A stretch of 64,000 nucleotides of DNA from Lachnospiraceae bacterium (GCA_028689585.1 JAQVCW010000003.1:119787-183786); one strand, 5' to 3'; counted from the first letter of the stretch, positions 45,612 through 56,700 are shown. Made by a program: numbers and translations. The notes: generated by a model from the letters alone, not told the origin.

Positions 45612-48600
45612 CTATTCTATATCTTTATTCAAAATCCCGCTCTTTCGGATGCTCTCCACCACTTCTTTCAGTTTTTCCGGCGGCAGCACCAGCGCAAAGC
45701 GCACATATCCCTCGCCCAGACTTCCAAAGCTGCTGCCCGGCACGCAGATGACACCGGATTTTTCCATCAGCTCCATGCAGAACGCCTCTGAATTGGTGTA
45801 GCCTTCCGGCAGCGGAGCCCACACAAACATAGTTCCTTCGCTGTCCGGCACATCCCATCCGATCTCACGCAGCCCCTGGCACAGAACATGATTTCTCTCC
45901 TCATAGGCTCTGCACTGTTCCAGCACACCCTCCTCCGGCTCGTTCAGCGCGGCGATGGCGCCATACTGTACCGGAAGGAAGATACCATAGTCAATCTGGG
46001 ACCGGATCACAGTAAATTTGCGAATAATCTCGGAATTGCCCAGTACAAAGGACATCCTGGCACCGGTATAATTATAGGATTTGGAAAGAGAGTAAAACTC
46101 AATTCCCACTTCCTTTGCCCCCTCAAAGGCCAGGAAAGAACCGCCCCTTTTCCCTCCGTATATAATATCAGAGTATGCATTGTCATGTAAAATGATAATC
46201 TGATGTTTCTTTGCAAAAGCGATCAGCTCTGGATAGAACTCATCCGGAGCCAGACGGCATACCGGATTGCCCGGATAGTTCACCACCATGAATTTGGCGG
46301 CGTCTGCGATCTCCTCCGGTATCTCTTCCAGTTTTGGAAGGAAGCCATTTTCCCTGTAAAGAGGATATTCCCAGACCTTTGCATCGCACAGCATAGGGCC
46401 TGACTTGAATATCTGATAGCCCGGGTTCGGCACCAGAACCAGATCCCCCGGATCACACAATGCCCAGGCAATGTGTGCCATTCCCTCCTGGGAACCGTAA
46501 ATGGACATGATCTCGTTCTCTTCCAGGGTTACTCCAAACCTTCTCTGATAGAACTGCTGCACAGTCTCCACCAGCTCCGGCAGATCCTTCAGCGCGTATT
46601 TATAATTGTCCGGATTCAGTGCTGCTTTGGAAACAGACTCCATCACTCTCTGTGGAGTCTTAAAATCCGGTGTCCCCACCGACAGATTGTAAATCGTCTT
46701 TTCTTCTTTTTGCATTTCATCTTTTCGCTTATTCAGCACCGCAAAAATGCCTTCCGGAAAGCTGTTCGCTTTTTTCGAAAACGTAAATTTCATTTGTTTT
46801 TCTTCTTCCTTTCTCTTCTTTTCCCAGATGCCGCTGACCAGCAGAAGCAGCGCTGACAGCAGTGTGAGCAGCGCGCCCGCACCAATGCCGCCTGGTACAT
46901 ATTTCATCTTTATCGTATGCTCCCCTTCTGTCAGATCAATTCCCATAAGAGAGCTGCCGATGAGGGATGCCTCAGCTTTCACCCCATCCACCTGAATGCT
47001 CCAGTTTTCACTGTAGGGGATCGTCAGCAGCAGGGTTCCTGCCTTCTGAACATTGATCGTGCCGCTCAAATGATTGCCGGAAGCATCCACATTTTCCAAC
47101 TGGTTTTCCGCCAGCTTCTGTACCACCCGCTCATAGGCCGCGTTGGGACAGGTATAGACCAGAGATGTCTGCACCTCCTGTCCGTCATTCAGCGTCACGG
47201 TGAAATCAGCCTGATCATCCTCCGCAGTGCGGTTCATCACATAGAGATGGTCTGTATAGGTACTATATGTCTTGGAATATTCCGGCGTATTCAGCTCCAG
47301 ACTGTCCACCCTGTTTTCCAGATACAGATAAACCTGTTTATTCTCCGGAATATATACTCCATAATTTTCCCCATTCTGCATTTCAATGGTCCGGTCCAGG
47401 ACATAAATGGGCTCTTCTCCGGTAGCCAGTTGTACAAACTGGTTCTGCACATCCATGGGATTTCCGGCCTCGATATTCCATTCCTTGATATCAGAGTTCA
47501 CCATAAATCCAAGAGACAGCGCATTGTCATTCTGATACATCGTCAGATTATCGTCTCCGCTGACCTTGTCAAACTGATAAAGCGTATCGCTGATGCCGTT
47601 GGAGGAAAGGACATATTTGATTCCAAAGACATCATTCATTAGCTTGGTTACTCCGTTGTAGCCGTTTTTATTGGTTCTGGCCTCGATTCCCAGCCGGTCG
47701 CACAGCTCTGTGGTGGAGGCCGGCATAGTGGAGTTAAACATAATCAGTGCATGGCCTCCGGCAAACATGGTCACATTGCGCATGCGCTGGCTGTCAATCT
47801 CACTCCGGTAGAAGCTGTTGTCCCCCTGCTCTGCCATCAGTGTCTTATAAGAAGCCTGGTCTGCCAGATAAATACTTCTGGTCACATCTCCATTGCAGAG
47901 AATGCCGAAAATGCCATGTCCCCCTGCCTCTGCCAGCACCACAAAGCCCACCAGATAACAGGCTGCCGTGGTTTTTAAACCGATTCTGGCAATCAGCAGC
48001 AGGCACAGATAGAGGATCAGAAGCCCCAGCGTAATGAAATAAACGTAGCTTTTCAATTCCCCCAGCTTCAGTACAATAGCCGCCACGGTAAATGCAATCG
48101 GCACCGCACCTGCCGCCAGGATTTTCCAGACAGCCAGCTCTTTGATGTGTCCCATCACATCATAGGCCATCACCAGTAAAATCCCGATATAGAGAAAAGC
48201 AAAACGGTTTGGCAGTCCATTCTGCACATGAAATCCATGCCAGATATAATTCAGCATATTAAAGGAAAAGCTCAGCAGCAGAAAACCGGCCAGCAAAATC
48301 TTTCCCAGCCGTTCTCTCAGCTTTATTTTCGTATCCAGCAGATACAAAAATGCAAAAATCATAACACTGACGCCGCAGTAGGCATTCAGCCCAACCTGGG
48401 TGTCAGAAATATTGATGGGCTCCTGTCCGGCAAAATGGGCCAGCATCATATCCCAGAAGCTGGTAAAAAATCGTATCGTAGAAGGAAAGCTGTTATTCAG
48501 TACAGATTCCGAAGTGGACAGGGCTGTATAGGCCGGTATCAGTATAATCGCCGCCACGCCCCCGGCCAGCAGGGCATACCACGCAAACTTCAGACAGCTT

Positions 48601-49319
48601 CGCACTACCTTTTCAAGACGGATCTGTACTGCGGATGCCCAGCAGACAAGAAAATACAGGCAGGAAAAAATGCACAGCATAAATCCGATATAATAGTTGC
48701 ACCAGAGTCCAAATCCAAGAGACAGACCGAACATCAATCCGCTTCTGCCCTTTACGATCCGCTCGATTCCCAGCATCACCAGCGGAAGCACGGCAATACT
48801 GTCCAGCCACATCAGGTTGAAATAATATCCAATCATAAAATTGCTCAATGCGAACATGGTTCCGAATACCACCGGAAGAAATTTCTGCTTCGGATTCCGC
48901 TGATGCAGATACCAGGAAAATATTCCTCCGCACAGCCCGATTTTCAACATAATAAAAAGGTCCATGGCATCTGCCACATGGGCCGTAGGCACCAGTGCCA
49001 GAAGAAAGTTCAGCGGACTGGCCATGTAATAGGCATAGGTCGCCCAGAAATCATATCCCAGCCCTGCTGAGAAAGAATATAACAGCGAATCATGACTGAC
49101 CAGCTTTTCATGAAGATCTGTATAAAATGGAAGATACTGGTGCAGTGAATCAATGATCAATACCGTTCCATCCCCAAACGGCCAGATGCCATTTAAAGCA
49201 AATCCTACCGTCACCAGCAATGCCGGAATCAGAAATCCAATCAGGAAATACATCCGGCTTTTTTTTCGCGCAGCCTTCTGCGCTTCAGTCAGATACCTCT
49301 TTTGTTTTACATTATTCAT
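45612..49319 (-). CDS. YfhO-type membrane protein fused in frame to a class I aminotransferase
   Basis: One uninterrupted 1235-codon frame. Residues 1-842 are a YfhO family (PF09586) protein: about twelve TM segments, GT-C-like first loop (IIDSLHQYLPFYTD), and a large outer domain from about 480; YfhO of Bacillus decorates lipoteichoic acid. Residues 843-1235 are a complete PLP aminotransferase of the DapL/AspC type: GSQEGMAHIA, VNYPGNPVC, HDNAYSDIIY, and the PLP lysine in SLSKSYNYTGAR. The two lie on opposite membrane sides in function, so fusion is unexpected. An internal ATG at 46793 with GGAAG upstream could give a free aminotransferase. The start overlaps the addA stop (ATGA). Confidence 0.9.
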   Translation of the reverse strand: MNNVKQKRYLTEAQKAARKKSRMYFLIGFLIPALLVTVGFALNGIWPFGDGTVLIIDSLHQYLPFYTDLHEKLVSHDSLLYSFSAGLGYDFWATYAYYMASPLNFLLALVPTAHVADAMDLFIMLKIGLCGGIFSWYLHQRNPKQKFLPVVFGTMFALSNFMIGYYFNLMWLDSIAVLPLVMLGIERIVKGRSGLMFGLSLGFGLWCNYYIGFMLCIFSCLYFLVCWASAVQIRLEKVVRSCLKFAWYALLAGGVAAIILIPAYTALSTSESVLNNSFPSTIRFFTSFWDMMLAHFAGQEPINISDTQVGLNAYCGVSVMIFAFLYLLDTKIKLRERLGKILLAGFLLLSFSFNMLNYIWHGFHVQNGLPNRFAFLYIGILLVMAYDVMGHIKELAVWKILAAGAVPIAFTVAAIVLKLGELKSYVYFITLGLLILYLCLLLIARIGLKTTAACYLVGFVVLAEAGGHGIFGILCNGDVTRSIYLADQASYKTLMAEQGDNSFYRSEIDSQRMRNVTMFAGGHALIMFNSTMPASTTELCDRLGIEARTNKNGYNGVTKLMNDVFGIKYVLSSNGISDTLYQFDKVSGDDNLTMYQNDNALSLGFMVNSDIKEWNIEAGNPMDVQNQFVQLATGEEPIYVLDRTIEMQNGENYGVYIPENKQVYLYLENRVDSLELNTPEYSKTYSTYTDHLYVMNRTAEDDQADFTVTLNDGQEVQTSLVYTCPNAAYERVVQKLAENQLENVDASGNHLSGTINVQKAGTLLLTIPYSENWSIQVDGVKAEASLIGSSLMGIDLTEGEHTIKMKYVPGGIGAGALLTLLSALLLLVSGIWEKKRKEEEKQMKFTFSKKANSFPEGIFAVLNKRKDEMQKEEKTIYNLSVGTPDFKTPQRVMESVSKAALNPDNYKYALKDLPELVETVQQFYQRRFGVTLEENEIMSIYGSQEGMAHIAWALCDPGDLVLVPNPGYQIFKSGPMLCDAKVWEYPLYRENGFLPKLEEIPEEIADAAKFMVVNYPGNPVCRLAPDEFYPELIAFAKKHQIIILHDNAYSDIIYGGKRGGSFLAFEGAKEVGIEFYSLSKSYNYTGARMSFVLGNSEIIRKFTVIRSQIDYGIFLPVQYGAIAALNEPEEGVLEQCRAYEERNHVLCQGLREIGWDVPDSEGTMFVWAPLPEGYTNSEAFCMELMEKSGVICVPGSSFGSLGEGYVRFALVLPPEKLKEVVESIRKSGILNKDIE
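46791..46811 (-). promoter_or_regulatory. Internal ribosome site and start for the aminotransferase half
   Basis: GGAAG (46809-46805), 11 nt, ATG 46793, in frame. The first residues MKFTFSKKANSFPEG look like a native aminotransferase N-terminus. Confidence 0.55.
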
Positions 49320-52300
49320 TTTTTGGCTATCCTCTTGTGAACAATTATCTCCTGCTGCAGACAGAACGAGTAAATGATTCTTTCTTTTACTTTTTTGCCG
49401 GTCAGGCGCTCCAATGCCATCTGATAGTAGTCGAGCTGGGCTCTGTATCTTTCTGCCAGCCGCCTGCCATCCCCCGGTTCCACATAATCTGTCTTATAAT
49501 CCAATAAAATAATTTCATTCTCCTCATAAAAAAACACATCAATAATTCCCTGTACCAGCACCGTCTCCTGGGGATCCCAGTCAGACCGGATCTGATCCGC
49601 TGCTGTTCCGAGTACAAAAGGCTGTTCCCGATACAGTGTGCCTGCTCTGGCCGCCTGCTGCATCCGCTCCCCGATGGGAGACAGAAGAAAGCGTTCCATC
49701 TGCTTCACGGAAATGCATTTTGCCTCATCCTTTTGAATTTTACCACAAGTAACCATAGTTTCCAACTGGGATTCTATGAACTTTCGGTCAATTTTTGACG
49801 TAAAATCAAAATTTTCCAGAAAGCTGTGATAAATCGTTCCCTTTCCTGCCCCGGATATAACCTCTTCTTCCTGCCGGAACCTGGGCAGCAGCGGAATGAT
49901 TTCCTGTTCCGGATAAAGTTCCGAAACCGCATGTTCCTCCCTGCGGCTCATCTTTTTCAGTTCCGATACCGAAATCTTACCCTGAATTTCCCGATTTTCC
50001 TCAAAGGGATAGGAACTGGCAAAGGTATGTGCCAGATAATCTCTGGCCGCCTGATCATAGACCACGTCCTTTGGCATCATCAGCAGTTCTGTTCTTTTCC
50101 AGTCCGTCAAAAGCTGCCTGGTTCCCGCCTCCTGATACAGTTCCTGCTCTGCCATAATCCGGATGGAGAATGCTCCTTCCAGTTTGGCCGGTTGGCCGGC
50201 TGGAGCGGGCAGATTCCATTTTCGGTCAAACTCCGCCCCGGATCTGTGCCGCATCAGTGCCGGCATCACCCAGTCCAGATAGCTGCTGCTGGAAATCAGA
50301 TAGGAATAGGAGAATTTCTCTCCCTTTTCTCTGGCAGGGATTCCCCACTTCAGAACTTCCTTTTCAAGCTGCTTCACTCCTCCGGTCAGGATCAGCTTTT
50401 CTTTTGCCCTGGTCATTGCCACATACAGGATCCGCAGCTCTTCTCCCAGATTTTCCTCCTGAAGCTGTCTTCCAATCACTTTCTTTGGCAGCACAGGCGT
50501 CTTTACCCGCAGGCTCAAGTCCACCAGATCTACACCGGCTCCCAGCGCCGGGTGAAGGACCAGCCGGCTCCGGCTGTCCTGCTGATTAAAATTCTTTCCC
50601 ATACCGCTGACAAAGACCACCGGAAATTCCAGTCCCTTGCTTTTATGAATGCTCATGATCCGGACAGTATCCTCTGCCTCCGTATTGATACTGGCTTCCC
50701 CATAGTCGATTTCATACTTTTGCAGATGCTCAATATAGCGGATGAAATTAAACAGGCCGCGGTAGCTGGTGGCCTCATAGGAAATCGCTTTCTCCACCAG
50801 CATATCCAGGTTGGCCTTTCTCTGAGCTCCTCCCGGCAGTGCAGATGCATAATCCTGATACCCTGTTTCCTCCATAATTTTCCAGATCAAAAGATGCATG
50901 GGGGTATATGGCACCATGGAACGGAGTTTTTCCGTCATGTCCCAGAAACTCTGAAGCTTGTTCAGAATCTCGAAATTGCGCTCCGGAAGCAGTTTTTTTA
51001 CCGCTTCTTCTGTTTCTAATACTGACTCCGGTTCTAATGCTGTCTCTGGTTCTAATGCTGACTCCGGTTCTAATGCTGCTTTCGTTTTTTCCGCAGAGGA
51101 CGGTTCGAGCACCGATTCAGGGAACAGATAATTTCTGCAGCACGTATAAAAATCAGAATCACATCTGTTATCTGTCTTGTCTTTTTCTCTTTTCTGACAC
51201 TGATGAAGTTTCCGGTCAAAAATACGGATCTGAGCCAGTTCTTCTTCATTCATTTTTCCAATCGGTGAATACAGAACCGCTGCCAGGGGAATGTCCTGTC
51301 TTGGATTATCCAGCACCCTCAGGTAAGAAAGCACCGTCTTGACTTCCAGCGCGGAAAAATAGCCTGTGCCGGAACCGGTAAAGGCCGGAATGCCATTTTC
51401 CTTTAACACCTCCTGAAATATATCTGCCCAGCCGGAGATCGTCCGAAGCAGGATCACAATATCCAAATAGCGGACCGGCCGGTATTTCTTTTCTTCCTTA
51501 TCCCAGATCACTTCCCGCCCCAGCATTTCCTGAATACGGACCGCGACTGCATGTGCTTCTTTTCGCTTCAGATCCAGTTCCGCCGCTTCCTCTTCATCGA
51601 CTCCCTCCCGGGAATCTGCCGCAGACTGCGCGGACATGCCTCGCTGCACCGAAGCTTTGCTTTCCGGCTCCTTTAACTCCTGCTCCGGCGTTTTGCTTTC
51701 CGGCGTCTTTATCTCCTGCATCTCCTGCTCCGAAGCTTTGCTTTCCGGCGTCTTTATCTCCTGCATCGGTTTCTCCGAAGCTTTGCTTTCCGGCTCCTTT
51801 AACTCCTGCTCCGGTGCCCTTTCCAGCTCTGCCAGCAGCAGTTCCGGCACGCAGAACGCATCCTCCGGCTCTCTTGGCTCAAATTCCGCCCCAGCGTACA
51901 GTGCCGCTTCTTCATCATACTCGATACCGCCCAGCAGGCCGGTCATAATCTGATAAAAAATCAGATTTACGCCATCCAGCACCTCTTTCCTGCTTCGAAA
52001 ATTTTTGTGAAGATCAATCCGCCGGTTTTTCCCTTCCTCCAGCGTATAGGTATGATATTTTTCCATAAACAGCTCCGGTCTGGCCAGACGAAAACGGTAA
52101 ATACTCTGCTTCACATCCCCTACCAGAAACGTATTCTGTCCGCCCTGATGGGTTCTGGAAACGCTTTGCAGCAGAATTTCCTGCACCAGATTGCTGTCCT
52201 GATATTCGTCAATCATAATCTCTGCATAATGCCGGGCATACTCTCTGGCGGTCTCCGTCACCTGCAGGCCCTCCTCTGTATCCCTTACCAGAATCTGCAG

Positions 52301-53413
52301 TGCAAAATGCTCCAGATCATTAAAGTCCACCAGATTTTTCTCCGCCTTTTTTTCTGAATAGAGCTCGGTAAACCGCTTCGTCAGATACAAAAGTTCCTTT
52401 ATAAGCCGCCCGCTGTTTTGAATATCCTCCAGCATTTGTTCCGGCTCCGCAAAGAAATAATCCTCCCGGATTTTTTTCAGCCCTTTTTTCACCTGGTCGC
52501 GCAGTTCTTTTACCAGCATTTTTTTCTCTTCGGATGCGGATGGATCTTTTTTTCTGGACAAAGCGGCCCAGCTTTCCCCATCCGCCAGGGCCTTTGCATA
52601 GCTTTCGTAATCGCCGCACTGCTTTAGCTGCCCCAGCTTCTGCTTATCCTTCTCCAGTGCCTCTGCATAAAAAGAGGGCCCGTCCGGATCCATTGTCAGG
52701 GCCAGTGCCAGATCAATTTTTGTTTCCATATCTCCAATCTGCAGACTCAGCAGCTTCAGAAGCTGCTGCATCCACTCGGACTGATTCATCTCTTCCTGTG
52801 TCCGTATTTCATATACTCTGCCGCACTGCTCCATCCACTTATCCGGCCAGGGATAGCCGGTAGAGAAATGATACAGTTGTAAAATCACTGCCTCCAGCTC
52901 CTGGTCCGTCTTCCCCGGCGCAAAACACTCTGAAAAATAAAGGTAGTCCTCTTCGTTCTTCTGGTATTCTTCCTCCAGAAGCTTCTCCAGCACTTCCTGC
53001 CAGAGAAGTTTCAGTTCTCCTTCATCTCCGATGCGAAAGCCCGGATCCAGCCCTATAGCCTGGAAATGATTGTGAATGACTTCAAGGCAGAAACTGTGAA
53101 TCGTGGTAATCTGCGCATGATGAATCAGCGTCACCTGCTTTTGCAGATGAGCATTCTCCGGATTCTCTTCCAGCCGCATTTCCAGCGCTGCCAAAATCCG
53201 CTCCCGCATCTCCGCCGCTGCCGCATTGGTAAAGGTAACCACCAATAGCCGGTCAATATCCACCGGCCTTGTTTCATCCATAATCATAGCAATAATCCGT
53301 TCTACCAGAACTGCGGTCTTTCCGGAACCTGCTGCTGCGGATACCAGCATATTGCAATCTCTTGTATCAATTACCTGCTGCTGCTCTCTGGTCCATTTGC
53401 TGCCCACAATCAC
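49316..53413 (-). CDS. addA: ATP-dependent helicase/nuclease subunit A (AddA)
   Basis: Motor and nuclease subunit of the AddAB double-strand-break resection enzyme. 1365 aa: UvrD-type helicase (Walker A AAAGSGKTAVLVERI near residue 27, Walker B IDEYQDSN near 405, MSIHKSKGLEFPVVF and YVAMTRAKEKL further on) and a C-terminal RecB-type nuclease with LLDYKTDYV. Two repeat-built acidic stretches interrupt it (see the repeats at 51004 and 51650), making it longer than most AddA proteins. Downstream of addB, separated by an R2 repeat and a small gene scrap. Confidence 0.95.
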   Translation of the reverse strand: MIVGSKWTREQQQVIDTRDCNMLVSAAAGSGKTAVLVERIIAMIMDETRPVDIDRLLVVTFTNAAAAEMRERILAALEMRLEENPENAHLQKQVTLIHHAQITTIHSFCLEVIHNHFQAIGLDPGFRIGDEGELKLLWQEVLEKLLEEEYQKNEEDYLYFSECFAPGKTDQELEAVILQLYHFSTGYPWPDKWMEQCGRVYEIRTQEEMNQSEWMQQLLKLLSLQIGDMETKIDLALALTMDPDGPSFYAEALEKDKQKLGQLKQCGDYESYAKALADGESWAALSRKKDPSASEEKKMLVKELRDQVKKGLKKIREDYFFAEPEQMLEDIQNSGRLIKELLYLTKRFTELYSEKKAEKNLVDFNDLEHFALQILVRDTEEGLQVTETAREYARHYAEIMIDEYQDSNLVQEILLQSVSRTHQGGQNTFLVGDVKQSIYRFRLARPELFMEKYHTYTLEEGKNRRIDLHKNFRSRKEVLDGVNLIFYQIMTGLLGGIEYDEEAALYAGAEFEPREPEDAFCVPELLLAELERAPEQELKEPESKASEKPMQEIKTPESKASEQEMQEIKTPESKTPEQELKEPESKASVQRGMSAQSAADSREGVDEEEAAELDLKRKEAHAVAVRIQEMLGREVIWDKEEKKYRPVRYLDIVILLRTISGWADIFQEVLKENGIPAFTGSGTGYFSALEVKTVLSYLRVLDNPRQDIPLAAVLYSPIGKMNEEELAQIRIFDRKLHQCQKREKDKTDNRCDSDFYTCCRNYLFPESVLEPSSAEKTKAALEPESALEPETALEPESVLETEEAVKKLLPERNFEILNKLQSFWDMTEKLRSMVPYTPMHLLIWKIMEETGYQDYASALPGGAQRKANLDMLVEKAISYEATSYRGLFNFIRYIEHLQKYEIDYGEASINTEAEDTVRIMSIHKSKGLEFPVVFVSGMGKNFNQQDSRSRLVLHPALGAGVDLVDLSLRVKTPVLPKKVIGRQLQEENLGEELRILYVAMTRAKEKLILTGGVKQLEKEVLKWGIPAREKGEKFSYSYLISSSSYLDWVMPALMRHRSGAEFDRKWNLPAPAGQPAKLEGAFSIRIMAEQELYQEAGTRQLLTDWKRTELLMMPKDVVYDQAARDYLAHTFASSYPFEENREIQGKISVSELKKMSRREEHAVSELYPEQEIIPLLPRFRQEEEVISGAGKGTIYHSFLENFDFTSKIDRKFIESQLETMVTCGKIQKDEAKCISVKQMERFLLSPIGERMQQAARAGTLYREQPFVLGTAADQIRSDWDPQETVLVQGIIDVFFYEENEIILLDYKTDYVEPGDGRRLAERYRAQLDYYQMALERLTGKKVKERIIYSFCLQQEIIVHKRIAKK
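51004..51084. repeat. 18-bp in-frame repeat in addA
   Basis: About four units of 18 bp on the theme GGTTCTAATGCTGACTCC encode SALEPE/TALEPE-type hexapeptides. Confidence 0.85.
51650..51815. repeat. Degenerate repeat array in addA
   Basis: Alternating units encode EIKTPESKASEQ- and ELKEPESKAS-like segments. The unit CCGAAGCTTTGCTTTCCGGC recurs three times with variants. Confidence 0.85.
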
Positions 53414-53602
53414 TCCTCCTGAATCTGATGTTTTATCTATATCCGCTGTATCTCAGATTCCAAGTGCGCTGCACAGTTCTTCTTTCTTCATAAAACCAAC
53501 TGTTTTCGCTTTCACCTTCATCTCCGATTTATCCGCTTTCATAACCTCAGTCTCAAATAATGCCTTCGTAAAATATCTCATTCATTTTGCCATCTGATAG
53601 CT

Positions 53603-53684
53603 GGAACATCAGCCCATTATAAATTTGCCTGCGGCAAATGGGCTGACGCTACATGTCAGGTTTTCATAGAAAACTTGACACAAC
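53603..53684. repeat. Double-hairpin repeat (family R2), full copy
   Basis: GGAACATCAGCCC, ATTTGCC-TGC-GGCAAAT, GGGCTGACGC, and GGTTTTC-ATA-GAAAACTTGACAC. With the scrap at 53656-53769 it fills most of the 336-bp addB-addA gap; the rest (53414-53600) has only a 42-codon frame without ribosome site. Confidence 0.85.
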
Positions 53685-53769
53685 CTATCTCCATATAAGT
53701 AACTTTTAATTTCAGGCCTGCCTTAATTCGTTCCACAATTTCCTTATTTTCATTCAGTCTTACTGCCAT
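53656..53769 (-). pseudogene. Truncated start of a ferredoxin-thioredoxin reductase-like gene
   Basis: A frame opening inside the end of addB reads MAVRLNENKEIVERIKAGLK, which resembles the N-terminus of clostridial ferredoxin-thioredoxin reductase catalytic chains. It then departs before any cysteine motif, enters the R2 repeat and stops after 37 codons. The cysteine-rich body is absent. The family call rests on one short stretch. Confidence 0.35.
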
Positions 53770-56700
53770 ATTCTGTCTCTTTCTTCAGTTTTTCCCATAT
53801 CTCTTCTTCCGGAAACTCCTTCAGTCTTCGGTAAGTGCTTCCCGGTATTCGAAGATCAAACCCGCAGATATCTGCAAATTCACAGTAGTCACAGGCCGTT
53901 TTCTTTTTTCTTTCATAGGGCGATGCCTTTACTCTTCCCTGAAGGATTTCTCTGCCCAGGGACTGCAGCTTATCCTGCACAAAGCCGGACAACTGCTCCA
54001 ACTGGAGGGTGGAGGCCACCGAGGATGCCGCAGTCCAGCTTCCGTCCGCTTTTCTGCCTACCGGAATGACCATCGAAGCTTTTTCAAAACCTGCATCCAG
54101 GCTCTGCACCACTTCCGGATCCTCATTGACCAGTCCGTCTACCCGCAGTTTTTTCAGGATTTCTCCATTAATTTCTTCCGGCGTGCGCCTAGCGCCGCCG
54201 TCGAGCAGAGGATCCTTCATCCGATAATAAAAGATACCGGCAGGAATCACTTTTTTCTCCGGATGGATCCGTTTTTCCATTTCCATTGCTGCATTTAAAT
54301 ATACCACTAGCTGCAGTTGAAGTCCATAGTAGAGGGAAATCAGGTCGAATGAAGTATTCCCGGATTTATAATCCACTACCTTAACATATACCCGATCCTC
54401 TTCTTCCTTCACATCCACCCGGTCAATCCTGCCCCGCAGACGCATCTTTTCCTCTTCACTCAATGCAATATTCACCGCTGCCAGATTCTCCGCCGCCGAA
54501 AAAGACACTTCAAAATTGCTGGGAACGAAACTGCCTGCTTTCACCTGCTCATGCAGCGCCCAGATAGAACGTCTCAGGATCCGCTTCATCCGCTCAATAA
54601 GATAGGCATTCCTTGCACTGCTGAAAAACACCCTTGCGCCATAATTTTCTGCCGTTTCCTGTACGCATTGCTCCATCAGTTCATCCCTTACCTGATCCGG
54701 AACGGAGAACCAGTTATATTCGCTGCATTCCAGCTTTTTGGAAAAAAGCTCCAGCGCCTGATGAAAAATATTTCCCAGGTCCATGGAGCGGACGCTGTAT
54801 TCGTCCCTCTCCTCCAATCCAAGGCCGTATTCCGCAAAATGTGCAAAGGCACAGGAAGCAAACTGCTCCAGACGGGTCACGCTGTTTTCCAGCACCTGAC
54901 CATATAAGGCTCTGGCCGTATCCCGGCGCAGCCCGTCTCCTCCAAATACCGTAAAGGCTGCTTCCATCAGCCGCTTTGCCTTTTCCCGATATTTCGGATC
55001 CGATTCATATTGACAAAACAGCTCCCTCCACAGTCCCTCCGGCGTTCCTTCCTGCTCCTGGCGGATGCTGCGCAGCCCCTCTGCCAGATAAGGAAGTCCC
55101 GTTTTTCTGGAAGTGATCCGAAGCAGCGGACTTTCCAGCGCGTCTTCATCCTCCGGCACACAGTCGGGGAACATTTTCTGTATCGCCGCAGCCAGATAGG
55201 AGGGACGCATCGCAGTGCCATCACTGCTGCTCCTGCAATAAGAAAGGTACAGGCGCTGTTCCGGTTTGGTCAGTCCCAGATACAGGTAAAATCTCTGAAT
55301 ATAGCTGTTCTGTCTTGCAGTCGGAGCCAGTTCGACCCCGGCCTCCTGCAAAAATTCCCGCTCCAGTTCTGAGACAATGCCGCCTCTGCCTTCCTTCGAC
55401 GGGATCCAGCCGTCATTCAGTCCCAGAAAAAACAGAACCTTAATATGATTTAACCGTGTCCGTTCCATATCTCCTACATGAACCTGATCAATGCCGGGCG
55501 GAATCACTCCCACCCTGGCCTCCGAAAAACCTGCTTCCAGAATCTCTTCAAATTCTTTCCGGGTCACCCGCTCTGTTCCCAGCAGATCCACAGCCTCATC
55601 CAGCAGCGCCAGCACGATCCCGTAAATCTGGCTGTATTCCTTTGCCTTTTCCAACTGACCTTCTCCGGTAAAGCGCTCTTCGTATGCCTTTAACTGCTCC
55701 TGCATATGATAGGACACCATCAATTCGTACAGCCCTTCCGTGTACTCCTTCAGCGGCGCCTCTTTTTCTTTCATTGTCTCCAGAAATGGCTGCAGCATCT
55801 CCATGATTTTTTCCCGGTATCCATTGCACACCAGCGGTTCTTCCTCTGACATGGCTGATGTCTTCACCGTCCACTCCTGCTGCCACCGGCTTTCTCCCCG
55901 GATGCCCAGCGCCAGCACATAGTTCTCCAGACGATCTGTCTCTTCCCGTTTCAGCCCCAGCAGACCTGTACGCAGAAGCCGGAACATGCTTTCATAGGAA
56001 AATGAGGAATCCACCACTCCAAAGGCCCCCCGCACCAGCTCCAGACAGGGATTCAGCAAAATCTGCACGGTACGGTCCACAAAACAGGGAAGCTCGTATT
56101 CCTCAAACACCTTTTTCACATAATTGCCGTAGGCATTCAGATCACCGGTAATCACTGCAATATCCCGGTAGCGAAAGCCCTCTTCCTTCACCAGTCTGCT
56201 GATGGTCCTGGCTGCAAACCGGGCCTCCTCCACCGGATTTCTGGCTGTATGCAGCGAAAGCTCCTGCTTCGCGGACGAAACAGAAGTTCTCTGATAAGGT
56301 TTTACTTTTCCATAGCGGAACAGATGCTGTTCCAGAAAATCCAGCTCTCCTCCCTTTTGGAAGCGCCCCGGTTCTCCTGATAATACCACCGGCTCCAGCA
56401 GTTCTGTCCCGCTTTCTCTCGCTATTTCCATAAGAATGTGTATCGTTTTCTTGCTCAGACTGAACAGTTCATGCTCCTGCCAGACTCCGGTCAGGTTCTC
56501 CTTCGGATCAATCGTCACCGTAATCTGAAGCTGGGGCACCAGCTCCATCAACCGGCGCAGCGCCTTTTGCTGTACCGGTGTAAAGCCGGTGAAGCCGTCA
56601 AAGGCCAATACGCTGTTTTTCAGACGCTTTGAATGGGGTGCCTCCTGGCAGAACAGATCCAGCATCTCCTCTGCTGTGATAAAGCGGTCCTTCTGATATT

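Noticed and set aside
53453..53581. A 42-codon minus-strand frame (MRYFTKALFETEV...) between addB and addA.
   Set aside because: No ribosome site and no recognisable family; kept only as part of the description of the gap.
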